A stretch of 64,000 nucleotides of DNA from Ochotona curzoniae (GCF_017591425.1 NW_024466607.1:7696501-7760500); one strand, 5' to 3'; counted from the first letter of the stretch, positions 35,272-46,589 are shown. The notes: generated from the letters alone by a model not told the origin. A program made the numbers and translations.

Positions 35272-35602
35272 ATTTTTAAAGATTGAATTATTTTTATTGG
35301 AATGGCAGATTTATAGAGAGAAGGAGAGACAGAGAGAAAGATCTTCCATTGACTTGTTCACTCCTCACATGGCTGCAATAGCCAGAGCTGAGCCAATCTG
35401 AAGCCAAGAACCAAGAGTCTCTTCCAGGTCTCTCCCACGTGGGTGCAGGTTCCCAAGGACCTGGGCCATCCTCCGCTGCTCTCCTAGGTCAAAGCAGGGA
35501 GCTAGATTGGAAGTAGAGCAGCCAGGATATGAACCAGCACCCATAATTGATCTTGGTGCTTGCAATGGGAAGTTTAGCCAGTTGAGCCATCATACCAGGC
35601 CC
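35272..35602 (-). mobile_element. C-SINE
   Basis: TTTTTATTGGAATGGCAGAT, CTCTCCCACGTGGGTGCAGG, head AGCCAGTTGAGCCATCATAC. Confidence 0.9.
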
Positions 35603-35754
35603 GTGCTTTGTTCTTTTTCTTAAGAGACTAGTTATTTTTTATTTGACAGGCGCATTTACAGAGAGAAGGAGAGACAAAGAGGAAAAGATCTTCCACCCAC
35701 TAGTTCCCCAAGTGGCCGCAGCAGCCAGAGCTGAGCTGATCAGAAACCAGAACT

Positions 35755-36081
35755 GGGGGCCCGGCGCGGTGGCGCAAGTGGTTAAGGTCCTCGCCTTGCA
35801 CCCCCGGGATCCCATATGGGCGTCGATTCTATCCCGGCAGCCCTGCTTCCTTTCCAGCTCCCCGCCTGTGGCCCGGGGGCAGTGGGGGTGTGGGGGAGTG
35901 GGGGTGTGGGGGGGGGATGACCCAGAAGAGGCTCCTGGCTTCGGATCGGCATAGGATCGGCTGTTGCGCTCACTTGGGGAGTGAATCATCGGACGGAAGA
36001 TCTTCCTCTCTGTCTCTCCTCTCTGTATATCCGCCTTTCCAATAAAAAAATAATAAAAATAAATCTTAAAAAAAAAAAAAA
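35755..36081 (+). mobile_element. Young C-SINE nested in another, with a G-rich replacement inside
   Basis: Head GGGGGCCCGGCGCGGTGGCG; tail AATAATAAAAATAAATCTTA plus A-run. Flanked by agaaaccagaact at 35742-35754 and 36082-36094. The segment normally reading GGAAAGCAGTCGAGGACGGC through GGGAGACC is replaced by a G-rich tract (about 35876-35921). Confidence 0.95.
35876..35921 (+). repeat. G-rich tract, potential G-quadruplex
   Basis: Repeats of GGGGGTGTGGGGGAGT-type units ending in a nine-G run. It contains well over four G-runs of three or more within about 45 bp. Confidence 0.85.
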
Positions 36082-36506
36082 AGAAACCAGAACTTGGGAG
36101 CTTCTTCCAGGTCTCACACATGGGTGCAGGGTCCCAAGGACTTGGGGCATTGCCTGTTGTTTTCCTAAACCACAAGCAGAAAGCTGGATTGGAAGTGGAG
36201 CAGCTGGGATACAAATTGATACCCATATGTGATGCTGGCATCACAGGGTGGGGATCTAGCCTGTTGAGCCATGGCATAGATCCTTTATACTTTATTATGA
36301 CACTTTAATAGTCTCTCTGGATTTGTTACATGATATTTTCTAAGTAGTAAATTCTAGCAATGTTCCCTGCTGTAAATTAATCATAGTGAAGCGAAGCAGT
36401 AGCTGCTGATACTTCTAACAGACAATCCACCCAGAAAGAATTTGCTTTCTTGTAATGTGTCGCTACATAGAATGTATTTTACAGCCATATGTATGTAATA
36501 TATTAT

Positions 36507-36547
36507 GGCCATTTACTGGTTTTTTTTTTCCATTTACTGGTTTTTGT
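36507..36547. repeat. Short tandem duplication
   Basis: ccatttactggttttt occurs twice, separated by extra Ts. Confidence 0.8.
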
Positions 36548-36621
36548 ATAAGTTGAAAAGATTACCCTCAGGTCAGCCATTTAACTTAGTGGTTAAGATG
36601 TAGGTTAAGATGCCCAAGTTC

Positions 36622-36790
36622 TGGGCCCAGCATGATAGCCTAGTAGCTAAAGTCCTCACCTTGCGTGTGCTGAGATCCTTTATGGGTACCAGTGTGACTC
36701 CCGGCACCATGCAAGATCTTTCTCTTTGTATCCTCTTTCCTCTGTAAGTCTAACTTTCCAAATTAAAAAATAATAATAATTTTTTTAAAG
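36622..36790 (+). mobile_element. C-SINE with large internal deletion
   Basis: Normal head (GGGCCCAGCATGATAGCCTA) to CAGTGTGACTCCCGGC, then directly ATGCAAGATCTTTCTCTTTG and tail. About half the element is gone. Confidence 0.85.
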
Positions 36791-37134
36791 AAAAAAAAAA
36801 CAAGGAGAAATTTGCTAGATTGAGGAGCTCAAATCATCTGACTCAGAATTTACATATAGTGGGCTCAGTTAGGCTTAAGGCATGAAGTCATGGCTTCAGA
36901 CTGAATACAGACACCAGAAGGAAATGAAACCTCAGGGTGGGGCCATGATCAAGCAGTCATTGACCCGGAAGTGGTTTTCTAATCCCTAAGTGAGACTGCA
37001 GGGAAAGCGGCTTGGGAGAGGGTCTCTCATTCCAGCTTCACTCAGAATCCTCCAATCATGCATTGCTGATGAGAATATAAACATGTGGGAAACGGTTTGG
37101 TCATTTCTCAGAAAGTCAGACATAGAGATACATT

Positions 37135-37262
37135 GTAGGAGACTGTTGCGGCTACTTAAGAAGTAAGCCAGCAGATAGAAGATCTTCCTCTCTGTCTCTC
37201 CTTCACTCTGTAAATCTGGCTTTCCAATAAATATAAGTAAATACATAAATAATTTTTAAAAA
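37135..37262 (+). mobile_element. C-SINE 3' third
   Basis: GACTGTTGCGGCTACTTAAG to CTTTCCAATAAATATAAG and an A-rich tail. Confidence 0.82.
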
Positions 37263-37272
37263 GGAAATCAAG

Positions 37273-37602
37273 GCCTGGCGCTATAGTGTAGTGGTTGAAG
37301 TCCTCGCCTTACACGCCCTGGGATTCCATGTGGGCGCCGGTTCTAATCCCAGTGACCTCACTTCCCATCCAGCTCCCTGCTTGTGGCCTGGGAAAGCAGT
37401 CAACGATGGCCCAAAGCCTTGGACCCTGCACCCACATGGGATACCCGGAAGAGCTCCTGGCTCCTGGCTTCGGATTGGTCCAGCTCCAGCTGTTGCGGCT
37501 GCTTGGCGAGTGAACCATTGGTCAGAAGGTTTTCCTCTCTGTCTCTCCTCCTCTCTGCATATCTGCCTTTCCAATAAAAATTAAAATAAATCTTAAAAAA
37601 AA
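37273..37602 (+). mobile_element. C-SINE, head-to-tail with its left neighbour
   Basis: GGCCTGGCGCTATAGTGTAG head, GGGCGCCGGTTCTAATCCC, tail AATAAAAATTAAAATAAATC. Confidence 0.93.
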
Positions 37603-38767
37603 TGTAAATCAGAGATTATCAGGAGTTGGGGAGGGAGAAAATAGGGAGGTATTACTGCTGTATACACAGTTTGTTTAGAAAGTTCTTGTAGGAATGATAT
37701 TACACTTACTGTCATGAATACACAGGCGTGACACTTGCACACTATTATAATTAATGTCTCCAAGTTGCACACTTAGGGCCAGTTTTGTACTATAATGTAT
37801 TTGACCTCCAAAACCAAAAAGGAAACGGACCGACTGAGCCTCGAGTGCCTGCAGCTCTGCCGAATGGAGGCTCTGTGGGCTGGCGACTGGCAGGCAGGGC
37901 CCGCTGGCTCCGTTCCACTTCTCCTGCTCAAGTCAGATCCTTCATGGCTTCTATGCTGTTTCTGGCCCAGCTTCAGGACGCCTCCTCCTGTCCCGCCTCC
38001 TGTGTGTAATCAAACACTGCCGCACCGTGCATACCTACTGCCCTGGCTCTCCAAGTTCCCAGCGCTGAGTCATCTGGGCTCACCCAGGACTTTCTACTGA
38101 AGGAAAAACTGCAAGCAGAGGCAGGACCAGCCCCAGAAATATACTGTGTGCTCAGCAGGAAGGCCACGGAACTGGGCATCCCTACCACCAGCCCTGATGG
38201 CACCTGCTTCCTCTAATGAAGGACCCGTGCAGCACTGGGATTTCCAGGATTATTTTCCATTATGGGGTGTTGAATACAAGTTACAGGAGCTGTGGTTTCA
38301 GACTAAGCTCCCTCATATAGACCCAATAGAAGAGGTTAAAACTCAAGACAGAATCACTCATGCTGAAGTTCCCCATTGGGAAATCTTGGTTTAAAGAGTT
38401 AGCAGATAAATTTCCCAAATGGCCCACTTTCAGTTGGCTTGATAATGACATGCCCTCTGCTTTAATTATTACAGAAAAAAATTAACCAGAAATAATTTAA
38501 TATTAACAAATCTGTCATTTGCCATAGTAGCAAGGACTGAAACCAGGAGCCAGAGGTGCCATCTGGGTTTCCCACGTGGGTGACAGGAGCCAAAGTTCAG
38601 AGGCCATCATCCGCTGCCCCGTGATGCCTACCCTGAACAGTCTACTTTGGGTTTCTGCTTTCTTCAAGCCCTTCTCTATCTGTAAGACCAAGCTCCTTCT
38701 CTGAGACCATCAGAACACATAGTCTATGTTATCCAGTGAAGTGCTGCCCAATTCTACAAAAATAGAA
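37603..38767. other. Mostly unique intergenic block
   Basis: 37800-38400 has moderately GC-rich sequence open in several frames but no protein I recognise. 38530-38640 has a faint antisense SINE remnant (CTGGGTTTCCCACGTGGGTG). Confidence 0.5.
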
Positions 38768-39075
38768 ATTGGGTAGATATTTGACCTAGTGGTTACAGGC
38801 CAGTTGGGATGTCCACAGTCCATACGAGAGTCCTGGACTCCATGTCTGGGGCAGCTTCTGGCCCCAGCTCCCTATGGCGTGCACCCTTGAGAGGCAGCAG
38901 GTGATGGCTCAGATACTTGAGTCCCTGCAATTCCTGTGCGATATCTCCCAGATCACACCTCTTTGACTTGGCCCAACTCCAGACATTGAGTGTATTTGGA
39001 GAGTAAGCCAGTATGTGGAAGGTCTCTGTCTGTCTCTCAAATACATTTAAAAATAAGCAAATAAATCTTCTTAAG
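38768..39075 (+). mobile_element. Diverged C-SINE
   Basis: TTTGACCTAGTGGTTACAGG head, CTGGCCCCAGCTCCCTATGG, tail GCAAATAAATCTTCTTAAG. Confidence 0.75.
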
Positions 39076-39259
39076 TCCATGCTACAGAATGAATGGCCAG
39101 ATAGATGACAAACTCTGACGGACTCTTCCCCTTCAGATTCATAAACTAAGAGCCGATGGACATGGTAGGAATGAGGGAAACAGAAAGCTCCTTCAGGAGC
39201 TCCAGGTAACAAGTGCTCAGGTAAGCCCCACCAGCCAATGATAAAAGCACAAGGGAAGT

Positions 39260-39780
39260 TCAAGCAGAAACAGGAGACCCACAGCATCTCAAAATCTCTG
39301 CTCCAAAATATTTAGTAATCACAGAGAGACAATCCATAACTCGAGAGTGGAGAAGGCAGCACACACGTCCTTGGTTGTCCAAGCAACCGAGGCAAACATC
39401 CCCAACAAGATCCAATGACATCACCCGCATACAATGCTCTTCACCTCTGGCATCCTTCCCGACCTTGCAGATCTTCCGTCTACACAGCAGAACACAGCAA
39501 ATCCACCCCCCAACAACCATGGACAACAGAAGAACTGGGTCACTTAGAAGGAGGAGGAACACAGAGCCTCTGAGAGCCACATGGGCTCCTGTACCAGAAA
39601 AGAGGCGCTGAGGGAAATGGATGGTGGCTGAGTACACCCTGCAGCTCAGCAGAGCCCCTGGGGTCACGGCCTGGAAATGCCACAGTGATGAACACGCTGA
39701 ACAGGATGACTTGCATGACTTGAGTGGGCCCCACAATCACGTACACAAAACATGTGCATCCAATGCTGTTTCTCCCCCAA
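39260..39780 (-). pseudogene. Coding-like remnant with hydrophobic stretches, unidentified
   Basis: Minus-strand frames stay open for 158 codons (39260-39736) and, in another frame, 68 codons (39540-39746). One holds VMQVILFSVFITVAF, the other VFLLLLSDPVLLLSMVVGGW, each long enough for a membrane segment. The two frames look like one frame broken by a shift, which would suit a dead copy of a small membrane protein gene. I do not recognise the family. Chance open frames in non-repeat DNA remain quite possible. Confidence 0.25.
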
Positions 39781-39829
39781 TTCTACGATTCTCCAGCTTG
39801 AGCTAACACTTTGATATTCTAAAACAGAA

Positions 39830-40260
39830 TCCCTAAAAACTAGAGAAATTTGAGCTTTAATTTTATTGAACTCATCTATCTTGCTTCTGGGGATTTGTCC
39901 TAATGAAATATTCAATGATGTAGACAAATACCTAATTGTAAGGTTGGTCACTACAGGACTTTCACAATACTGAAAAAAAGCAAGCAAGCTAAGTATCTAA
40001 GGGTAAGAAATTGGCTTTAAATAGATGTATACAACCATGTATACCTGCATATGTATAAATAAACAGTATATCAATACATGCACCAGCTACATAAATAATA
40101 TATATTTTACTTAACTACATTTATATTATATGAATGTGTTCATTTCTACACATGTCAACAAATATAAGGAAATGCCATTTAGCCATTTAAAATGTTGAAG
40201 AAAATATTTATTACTTTAATATTACTAACATTTACTAAATCATATTACACAGTTTATAGG
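39830..40260 (+). mobile_element. Old L1 3'-end remnant
   Basis: CTTCTGGGGATTTGTCCTAA, CTAAGTATCTAAGGGTAAG and AATGCCATTTAGCCATTTAA follow the order seen in ancient L1M 3' ends. Strongly AT-rich and decayed. Confidence 0.5.
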
Positions 40261-40314
40261 TATTATATAATTCAATACTGACAGTAACTTGTAATAAACT
40301 ACTTATATACTTTA

Positions 40315-40480
40315 ATTCTTATTTATTTATTTTAGAGGTAGAGAGACAGAGTCTCTCATCCCTTGTAACCTGGATTGCTTACCAAAGCCAGAATTGAGCC
40401 AGACAGAATCCATGAACTAGGAACTCAGTCTAAGTGTCCCGTGGGTAGCAGGAACCCAATTGCTTGCCCCATCACTGCTG
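40315..40480 (-). mobile_element. Diverged SINE fragment
   Basis: TTATTTATTTATTTTAGAGG, CAAAGCCAGAATTGAGCCAG, CCCGTGGGTAGCAGGAACCC. Confidence 0.6.
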
Positions 40481-40507
40481 CCTCTTAAGATGTGCAGCAA
40501 GAGAAAG

Positions 40508-40750
40508 GCAAGAGGGCTGCGGTCATGGCTCAACGGGCTAATCCTCTATCCCCATGACGCTAACACCCCATATGGGTGCCAGTTTGTATCCCAGCTGCTT
40601 CATTTCCCATCCATCTCTCTGCTCCTAGCCTGGGAAAACAGTGGAAGTTGCCCCAAGTCCTTGGAGCTTTGTACTTGCATGGAGGACCCAGAGGAGGCTC
40701 CTGGGTTCTGGCTTTGTGTTGGCTCAGTTATGGCTGTTGCAGTCATGTAC
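40508..40750 (+). mobile_element. C-SINE, 3'-truncated
   Basis: GGCTGCGGTCATGGCTCAAC head, CCCCATATGGGTGCCAGTTT, stops at CTGTTGCAGTCATG. Confidence 0.82.
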
Positions 40751-41479
40751 CCTTTAATTCCGTTTTCTGTGAGGTTTCTGACATAATCCTGTATGCAACA
40801 ATATGCATAATTATCTCATCATTAGGCTATATATTTTTTTTAGTTTTCCAGTATACAGATCTGTGCATGGTCATCCGTAACCTCCATAAACTGGTGATGG
40901 AATTATAAGAGATTATAATGTCCTCCCTGTTTGCTGATTCATGTAAAGCAGATGACGCATGTGTGCAGGGCCCAGTTCTGATAGAAGACCTTATCAGTGC
41001 TAGCCGATGAGGACAGCCCTGGGTATTACAGCCAGTGTCCATGCACTGGGTTTCTACTTGCATGTCCATAAAATCAACAGCTGAGCCAAGAGTGTCCAGA
41101 GTGTCCCGGTCCAGAGTTGTTTACCAGGTGCACACTGAGCAGGCTAGGCGAAGGCAGCCCTTGCGGACAGCCACTCCCCAGGAGCCCTGAGGTATTGTCT
41201 GTGGCTTCTACCCCACCCCCTGGAAATGTGTCCCTGTACCAGAAAGATCACAGACCAGGGATTTGTATAATAGAGATGTTCTGAAGGTTGCTGCAAGTGT
41301 GTGGAACAGCCATGCGGGGAAGGCATGATGAAGGCACACGGGCCACAGAGTGTGTGAGCCAGCGGGAGGGGAGCTGGTTTTCCTGACCAGCCCACCCTTG
41401 TGATAACTAACCCACACCCATTCAAGAAAGTAACCAGAGCTATCAGAAGCTCTTTTTTTTTTTTCCCTCAGGGTCTTCA

Positions 41480-41785
41480 TTTTTAAAGAGTTATTAATGT
41501 ATTTAAAAGTCAGTTACAGAGAGAGAGACAGTCAGCAAGCCAGAAGTGGAAATAGAGAAAGACAGAGAAAGTGAGATCTCCCACCCACTGGTTTACCGCC
41601 CCAAATGGCCAGAACAGCTGGAGCTGGGCCAGGCCAAAGCCAGAAACCAGGAGCTTCTTCCGAGTCTTTCATATGAGTGGCAGGGGCTCAAGTGCCTGGG
41701 CCATTTTCTGCTGCTCGTCCAAATACATTAGCAGGGAGAAACAGCTGGGACTCAAAGTGGTGCCCAGATGGGATGCCAGCGAGCA
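41480..41785 (-). mobile_element. Diverged C-SINE
   Basis: TTAAAAGTCAGTTACAGAG, CAAATGGCCAGAACAGCTGG, GTGGTGCCCAGATGGGATGC. Confidence 0.78.
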
Positions 41786-41954
41786 GACTGATACCTATGA
41801 GATGCTTTTATATTGCACAATCTTCTTTTATGTTGAGTTGTTGGAAAGCTGCCTCCATTTCCACATCATTGTATCAAAACTATTGGAATGAACATAACTT
41901 CATCAAATAGCTTTGAGAATGTCTTATTTCCTAAAGTTTCTTCTAAGTTATCAC

Positions 41955-42150
41955 AATTATAAATTTTTTAAAATCTATTGTTAGGCTGAGCGTTAGTGGG
42001 AGAGACAGCATGAGAGAGACCTGCCCCCTGCTGCTTCATTTCCCAAATGGCTCTGACGTCTAGAGTGGGTCAGGCTGAAACGAGGAGCCAGGAACTCCAT
42101 CCTGCTCTACCCCAGGGGAGAGGCAGGGACTCAAATACTGTACTTGAGTA
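41955..42150 (-). mobile_element. Very diverged SINE
   Basis: CTGCTGCTTCATTTCCCAAAT, GGAGCCAGGAACTCCATCC. Weak 5' end. Confidence 0.5.
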
Positions 42151-43543
42151 GGAATTACTGACACAAACCCATACCTTGGTTTGCACATGCGTATGACATG
42201 TCAGCTTGGTGGGTATAGAGCTTCTGCCCAGACTCGGTATTCTAAACATTTCTGGGTGGGAGTGTCTGTTTGACCTCAGAAAAGAGAACATTGAGGCAGG
42301 CAAGAGATGCTTTATTCTCTTGTTTGTGGCCAAAGGAAGGCAGGAAGGAGAGATAGCACTGGAACTTGGCCTGCTGCTTGGTGTTCCAAGGTTACCAGGT
42401 GCTCCTGGCTGTTGATAAAGTCCCCTGTCCTTTGACACACCCAGTTCCTTTAGGAGTCACTTCTCTTCAGTCCAACAGAACCAGCTTCTGCTGGCTTCCC
42501 AGGCACAACAGCACAAGAGGGTTCAGAAACAGAGTAGCCAGGATTTGAACCTGCACTCCAAAATGGTATTCTGACGTTGCAAATAGTGGTACAATCTGCG
42601 TGCCAGAGGTCGATCTAGATCCACCCTGTTCTTCCGTCCCAGCTGCCTCAACTGCACCTTGTCTGTCTGGACTTTGCCATCCAACAGGGCTTCCCTTAAG
42701 TCAGGTCATAGCTCAGCCCTTCCTCTGGCTTGCCCCACCCCTGATCACTGAACTAAATGTGGTCCTCCAGCACAGTGAGCGAGGCTCTTGGCAACCCAGC
42801 CTCCCTGGCCTTACCAGCTTCATGCTGGCTCCACCTGCCCCAGTTCTGGGCTTCCCTCACCAGGCTCCGTGGGCACAGACACATCTCACCCTCCTTCATG
42901 GAGAGTGGGGAGCAGAGCTGGGATCAGTCTGGGAGTCCAACACCTAAGTCACTTCTAGGAGGGGTAAGAGTTTCATCTGGGTCTTGAGGAACCAGATGGA
43001 ATTCTCTGGGCCCAAAGCAGGCCCAAGGAGGAAAGTGGGTGGGACAACTGGAAAAAGATGTCTATAACTCTGTAACGTGGGTCATGCTCAGAAATGTAAC
43101 CCCAGGGCAATGCCGTGGACAGCCTGTGCACTCCTGGACATCTCCTCTGGGCTCCACACTGGTTTACTCAGCTGCAAAAAGCAGATAAGAAAGCAGAGGG
43201 CAGGGGAAAGCTCTCTTGTGAGATAAGGGAAAGTGCCTAGCACAGCACAATTAACACCAAAGGTCAGTGGCTCTCCTGCCCCAAGCCACGCAGCTGTACG
43301 GGTCTAGGTACATTCAGGGTCAATGGGATTATTCATTGAAATGCTAGGCTTGTTTTATCCTGAGCCGTAAAATCATTACTGATGATTTACTGGTATTGCA
43401 TTAAATGACTGGTAAAGTCTTTAAATAATTACACCATAGGTCCAAAATCTAGGGCTTTCCTCCTGGGAAATTATTAAAAGTAATTACCTGAATCAGTAGA
43501 GGAATAGAAAAAACCATTTACACAATGATGTTTCGATTAAAAA
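42151..43543. other. Largest mostly repeat-free intergenic block
   Basis: No gene recognised. 43120-43270 resembles an old MIR (GTTTACTCAGCTGCAAAAAG, AAGTGCCTAGCACAGCAC). Confidence 0.45.
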
Positions 43544-43544
43544 A

Positions 43545-43560
43545 AATTATATATATATAT
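43545..43560. repeat. (TA)n microsatellite
   Basis: About eight TA units directly before a SINE head. Confidence 0.9.
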
Positions 43561-43890
43561 AGGCTGGCAACATGGAGCAGCAGGTTAAACTGCAGTGTCG
43601 CCAGCATTCCATATGAGCACCAGGTCGAGTCCTGGCTGCTCTACTTACAATCCAGCTTCCTGTTACTGAGCCTGGGAGAGCAGCGGAAGAGTACCTGGGC
43701 CATTGCCAGCCATGCGGGAGACCAAAAGGGAGTCCCAGGCTCCTGGCTTTAGCCTGGTCCATGGCCGCCCGATGCAACCACGTAGGGAGTAAACCAGTGA
43801 ATGAAAAATCTCAGTCTCTGTCTTCTATGTGTGTCTCTGCTTCCCTTTCTGTAATTCTGCCTTGCAAATAAATAAATACATCTTTTAAAT
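43561..43890 (+). mobile_element. C-SINE, older subtype
   Basis: GGCTGGCAACATGGAGCAGC head, CAGCATTCCATATGAGCACC, tail GCAAATAAATAAATACATC. Confidence 0.85.
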
Positions 43891-43914
43891 AAATTAGTTT
43901 TAAAGTTTGGTGAT

Positions 43915-44208
43915 AGGGGCTGATACTGTTCAGTAGTTGGTAAAGCTGCCTCCTGCAGTGTGGCATCCCCTGTGGGTGACATTTTGTGTTCTGGCTGCTC
44001 CAGTTTTCTGCCAATGACCTGAGAAAATCAGAGAAAGATGGTCCAAGTGTTTGGATTCCTGTCATCCACATGGGAGACCCGAAGAAACTCCTGGCTCCTG
44101 GCTTCAATCTAGCGCCGCCCTGGCCATTGCACCCATCTGGGTAGCAAACCAGCAGATGGAAGATCTAGTTCTCTCTCTGTCTCTACTTCTCTCTGTATAA
44201 ATCTTCGA
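43915..44208 (+). mobile_element. C-SINE, older subtype
   Basis: AGGGGCTGATACTGTTCAGT head, GGAGACCCGAAGAAACTCC, tail TGTATAAATCTTCG. Confidence 0.82.
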
Positions 44209-44639
44209 AGACAGTTTCTGTGACCACAGTACCACTAATTTAGAGAACAAAGTAGAAAAAAAAAATTGAAACAAACATTAGCACCCTCAGCATACCAATC
44301 ATTTCTGCAGTTAAAATCCAACAGAAAAATGGTAAATGACACAACTGGATGATTTATCACAGGGAACATTCACAGAAAAATTGTCGTCATTGGGGGCATG
44401 AAAGTTCACGCAATAAGGGGCTGCTACGCGAGGCTGTTCTTTGGGGAGATGCTGCAGACTCCACTGCATGGCAGTGAGAGGAAGGAGCTGGTTCCCCCAG
44501 GAGAACCTCACGTGGGAGTTAACACCCAGTGCTTGTAAAAACTCAGGGGAAAAAAGATGTTCTGGTTCATTGCTGGCAGGCTTGTGACCTGGTGGAACCT
44601 TCTGGGAAAGTAATTTGGTACTATCAAGGATTCAACTAC

Positions 44640-44963
44640 AGGGCCCACATGGTGGTTCAGTGTTAGCACTGTAATGCTGGTATATGCCTTACTGGGTCAG
44701 GTTTGAGTCCTGTCTGCTCTGCTTCCCATCCAGCTCCCTGCTTGTGGCCTGGAAAAGCAGCAGTCAAGGACAGCTCAAAGCTTTGGGACCCTGTGCCGGC
44801 GTGGGAAACCTGGAGGAGGTTCCTGGCTCCTGGCTTCAGATTGGCGCAGCACCAGCCTTTGCGGTCACTTGGGGAGTGAATCATTGGAAGGAGGATCTTC
44901 TTCTCTGTCTTTCCTCCTCTCTGTATATTGAAATTTGCAATAAAAACAAATAATAACTCTTTT
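44640..44963 (+). mobile_element. C-SINE
   Basis: GGGCCCACATGGTGGTTCAG head, tail GCAATAAAAACAAATAATAAC. Confidence 0.9.
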
Positions 44964-44969
44964 TTTTTA

Positions 44970-45008
44970 AATCTGCCTTTCCAATAAAAATAAATAAATC
45001 TTAAAACA
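44970..45008 (+). mobile_element. Isolated SINE tail
   Basis: Only AAATCTGCCTTTCCAATAAA and AATAAATCTT remain, right after another full SINE. Confidence 0.75.
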
Positions 45009-45014
45009 AAGCAA

Positions 45015-45267
45015 AGCTGCGGTTATGGAGGGAGACATAGATCTTACATCTGCTGGTTCACTCCCCAAATGGCCACAATGGCCGGGAGCCCCTATCTGCA
45101 GCTGGTCTCTGACATGGGTTCAGGGGCCCGAGTACTTGAGACGTCTTTTGTTCTTTCCCACACATATTTCAGGGAACTGGAGCATCTAGGACTGAAACTA
45201 GCGCGCACATAGGGTTTTGGTGCTGCAGGCAGCAACTGGAGGTGCTGTGCCACAGCACTGGTCCCTC
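45015..45267 (-). mobile_element. Diverged C-SINE
   Basis: CTGCTGGTTCACTCCCCAAA, GGGAACTGGAGCATCTAGG, head TGTGCCACAGCACTGGTCCC. Confidence 0.82.
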
Positions 45268-45318
45268 TCATTTTTACTTACTAATTTATTTTTACCATTA
45301 TAAAAAGTTTTTTATTTG

Positions 45319-45649
45319 GGGCCCAGCACAATGGCTCAGAGACTAAATCCTCGCCTTGTACACACCAGAATCCCATATGGGTGCCAGTCCGCGTGCCAGC
45401 CACTCCACTTCCCATCCAGCTCTCTGCTTGTGGCCTGGGAAAGCAGTCGAGGGCAGCCCAAAGATTTGGGACTCTGCACTCACATAGGAGACCTGAAAGA
45501 GGCTCCTGGCTCCTGGCTCCTGGCACGAATCGGCTCAGCTCTGGCTATTGCAGTCACTTGGGGAGTGAATCAGCGGAAGAAACATCTTCCTCTCTGTCTC
45601 TCCTCCTCTCTGTTTATCTGCCTTTCCAATAAAAATAAATAAATCTTTA
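45319..45649 (+). mobile_element. C-SINE
   Basis: GGGGCCCAGCACAATGGCTC head; GGCTCCT is repeated three times (about 45499-45521); tail AATAAAAATAAATAAATC. Confidence 0.93.
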
Positions 45650-45664
45650 AAAAATAGTTTTCTC

Positions 45665-45990
45665 GGGCCGGCGCGGTGGCACAAGTGGTTAAAGGTCCTC
45701 GCCTTGCACCCCCGGGGATCCCATATGGGCGCCGGTTCTATCCCGGCAGCCCCGCTTCCCTTCCAGCTCCCTGCCTGTGGCCTGGGAAAGCAGTTGAGGA
45801 CGGCCCAAAGCTTTGGGACCCTGCACCTGCGTGGGAGACCCGGAAGAGGCTCCTGGCTTCAGATCGGCATAGCATTGGCCCGTTGCGCTCACTTGGGGAG
45901 TGAATCATCGGACGGAAGATCTTCCTCTCTGTCTCTCCTCTCTGTATATCCGCCTTTCCAATAAAAAAATAATAAAAATAAATCTTTAAA
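45665..45990 (+). mobile_element. Young C-SINE with perfect 15-bp target duplication
   Basis: GGGCCGGCGCGGTGGCACAA head, tail AATAATAAAAATAAATCTTT. aaaaatagttttctc at 45650-45664 and 45991-46005. Inserted just behind the older copy's tail. Confidence 0.95.
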
Positions 45991-46009
45991 AAAAATAGTT
46001 TTCTCTGGA

Positions 46010-46589
46010 GCACTGCTTTCCCAATCTAAATACACTTCAAAAAAAATATATTTTCTTATATTCATTAAAACACATTAAAAGCGGCCCAAGCCTCTCTCAG
46101 CTTTTGAGAGTCCCTGAATATTGAATTAGTGATGGAGTTTGCTTCGTACAACGCAGGAAGGTGATCTTGTTCATTTTGCAACCTGCGGTGAGCCATGGCA
46201 CAAGCATGTTTGAGGGATAACGCTGAGGCTGGCTGGGGACATCCCGCCAAGCGAGGAAGTCCCTGGCTTCCCTCCCACCCCACCTGCAGCAGGTGCTCCA
46301 GTGCCCAGGCACAGAGGCTGTGGGCCAGTCCCAGGGACCCTGCCGGCCCCGCGCTGGGGAGGGCGCTGAGCACGCGGCTGTCTGAAATAACTCACGGTGG
46401 CTGAGCCCGATTACCATTCTTTCTCAATATAGTCTCTGATTTGCTTTCCAAAGGTCAGCAGCTGGAGGTAATATGTTCCAGGGACAACCTGGTCGGCTTG
46501 TATTTAAAAGAGGACCTTCTTCAGGGGGCACCTAAGAAAGTCTGTGGAGGCATGAAATTAAAAATTTATTTTAGCACAAAAATTTTTGA
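46010..46589. other. Unique intergenic block
   Basis: A GC-rich patch at about 46240-46380. No gene recognised. Confidence 0.5.

Larger units (their letters stand above)
35620..36285 (-). mobile_element. Host C-SINE split by a younger copy
   Basis: The left part (35620-35754) ends at CAGAAACCAGAACT and the right part resumes at 36082 with the same bases and runs to GTTGAGCCATGGCATAGATCC. The two parts rejoin to one ordinary antisense SINE. Confidence 0.92.

Noticed and set aside
35639..36277. 212-codon minus-strand frame
   Set aside because: It reads through two nested SINEs and a poly-T run. No gene.
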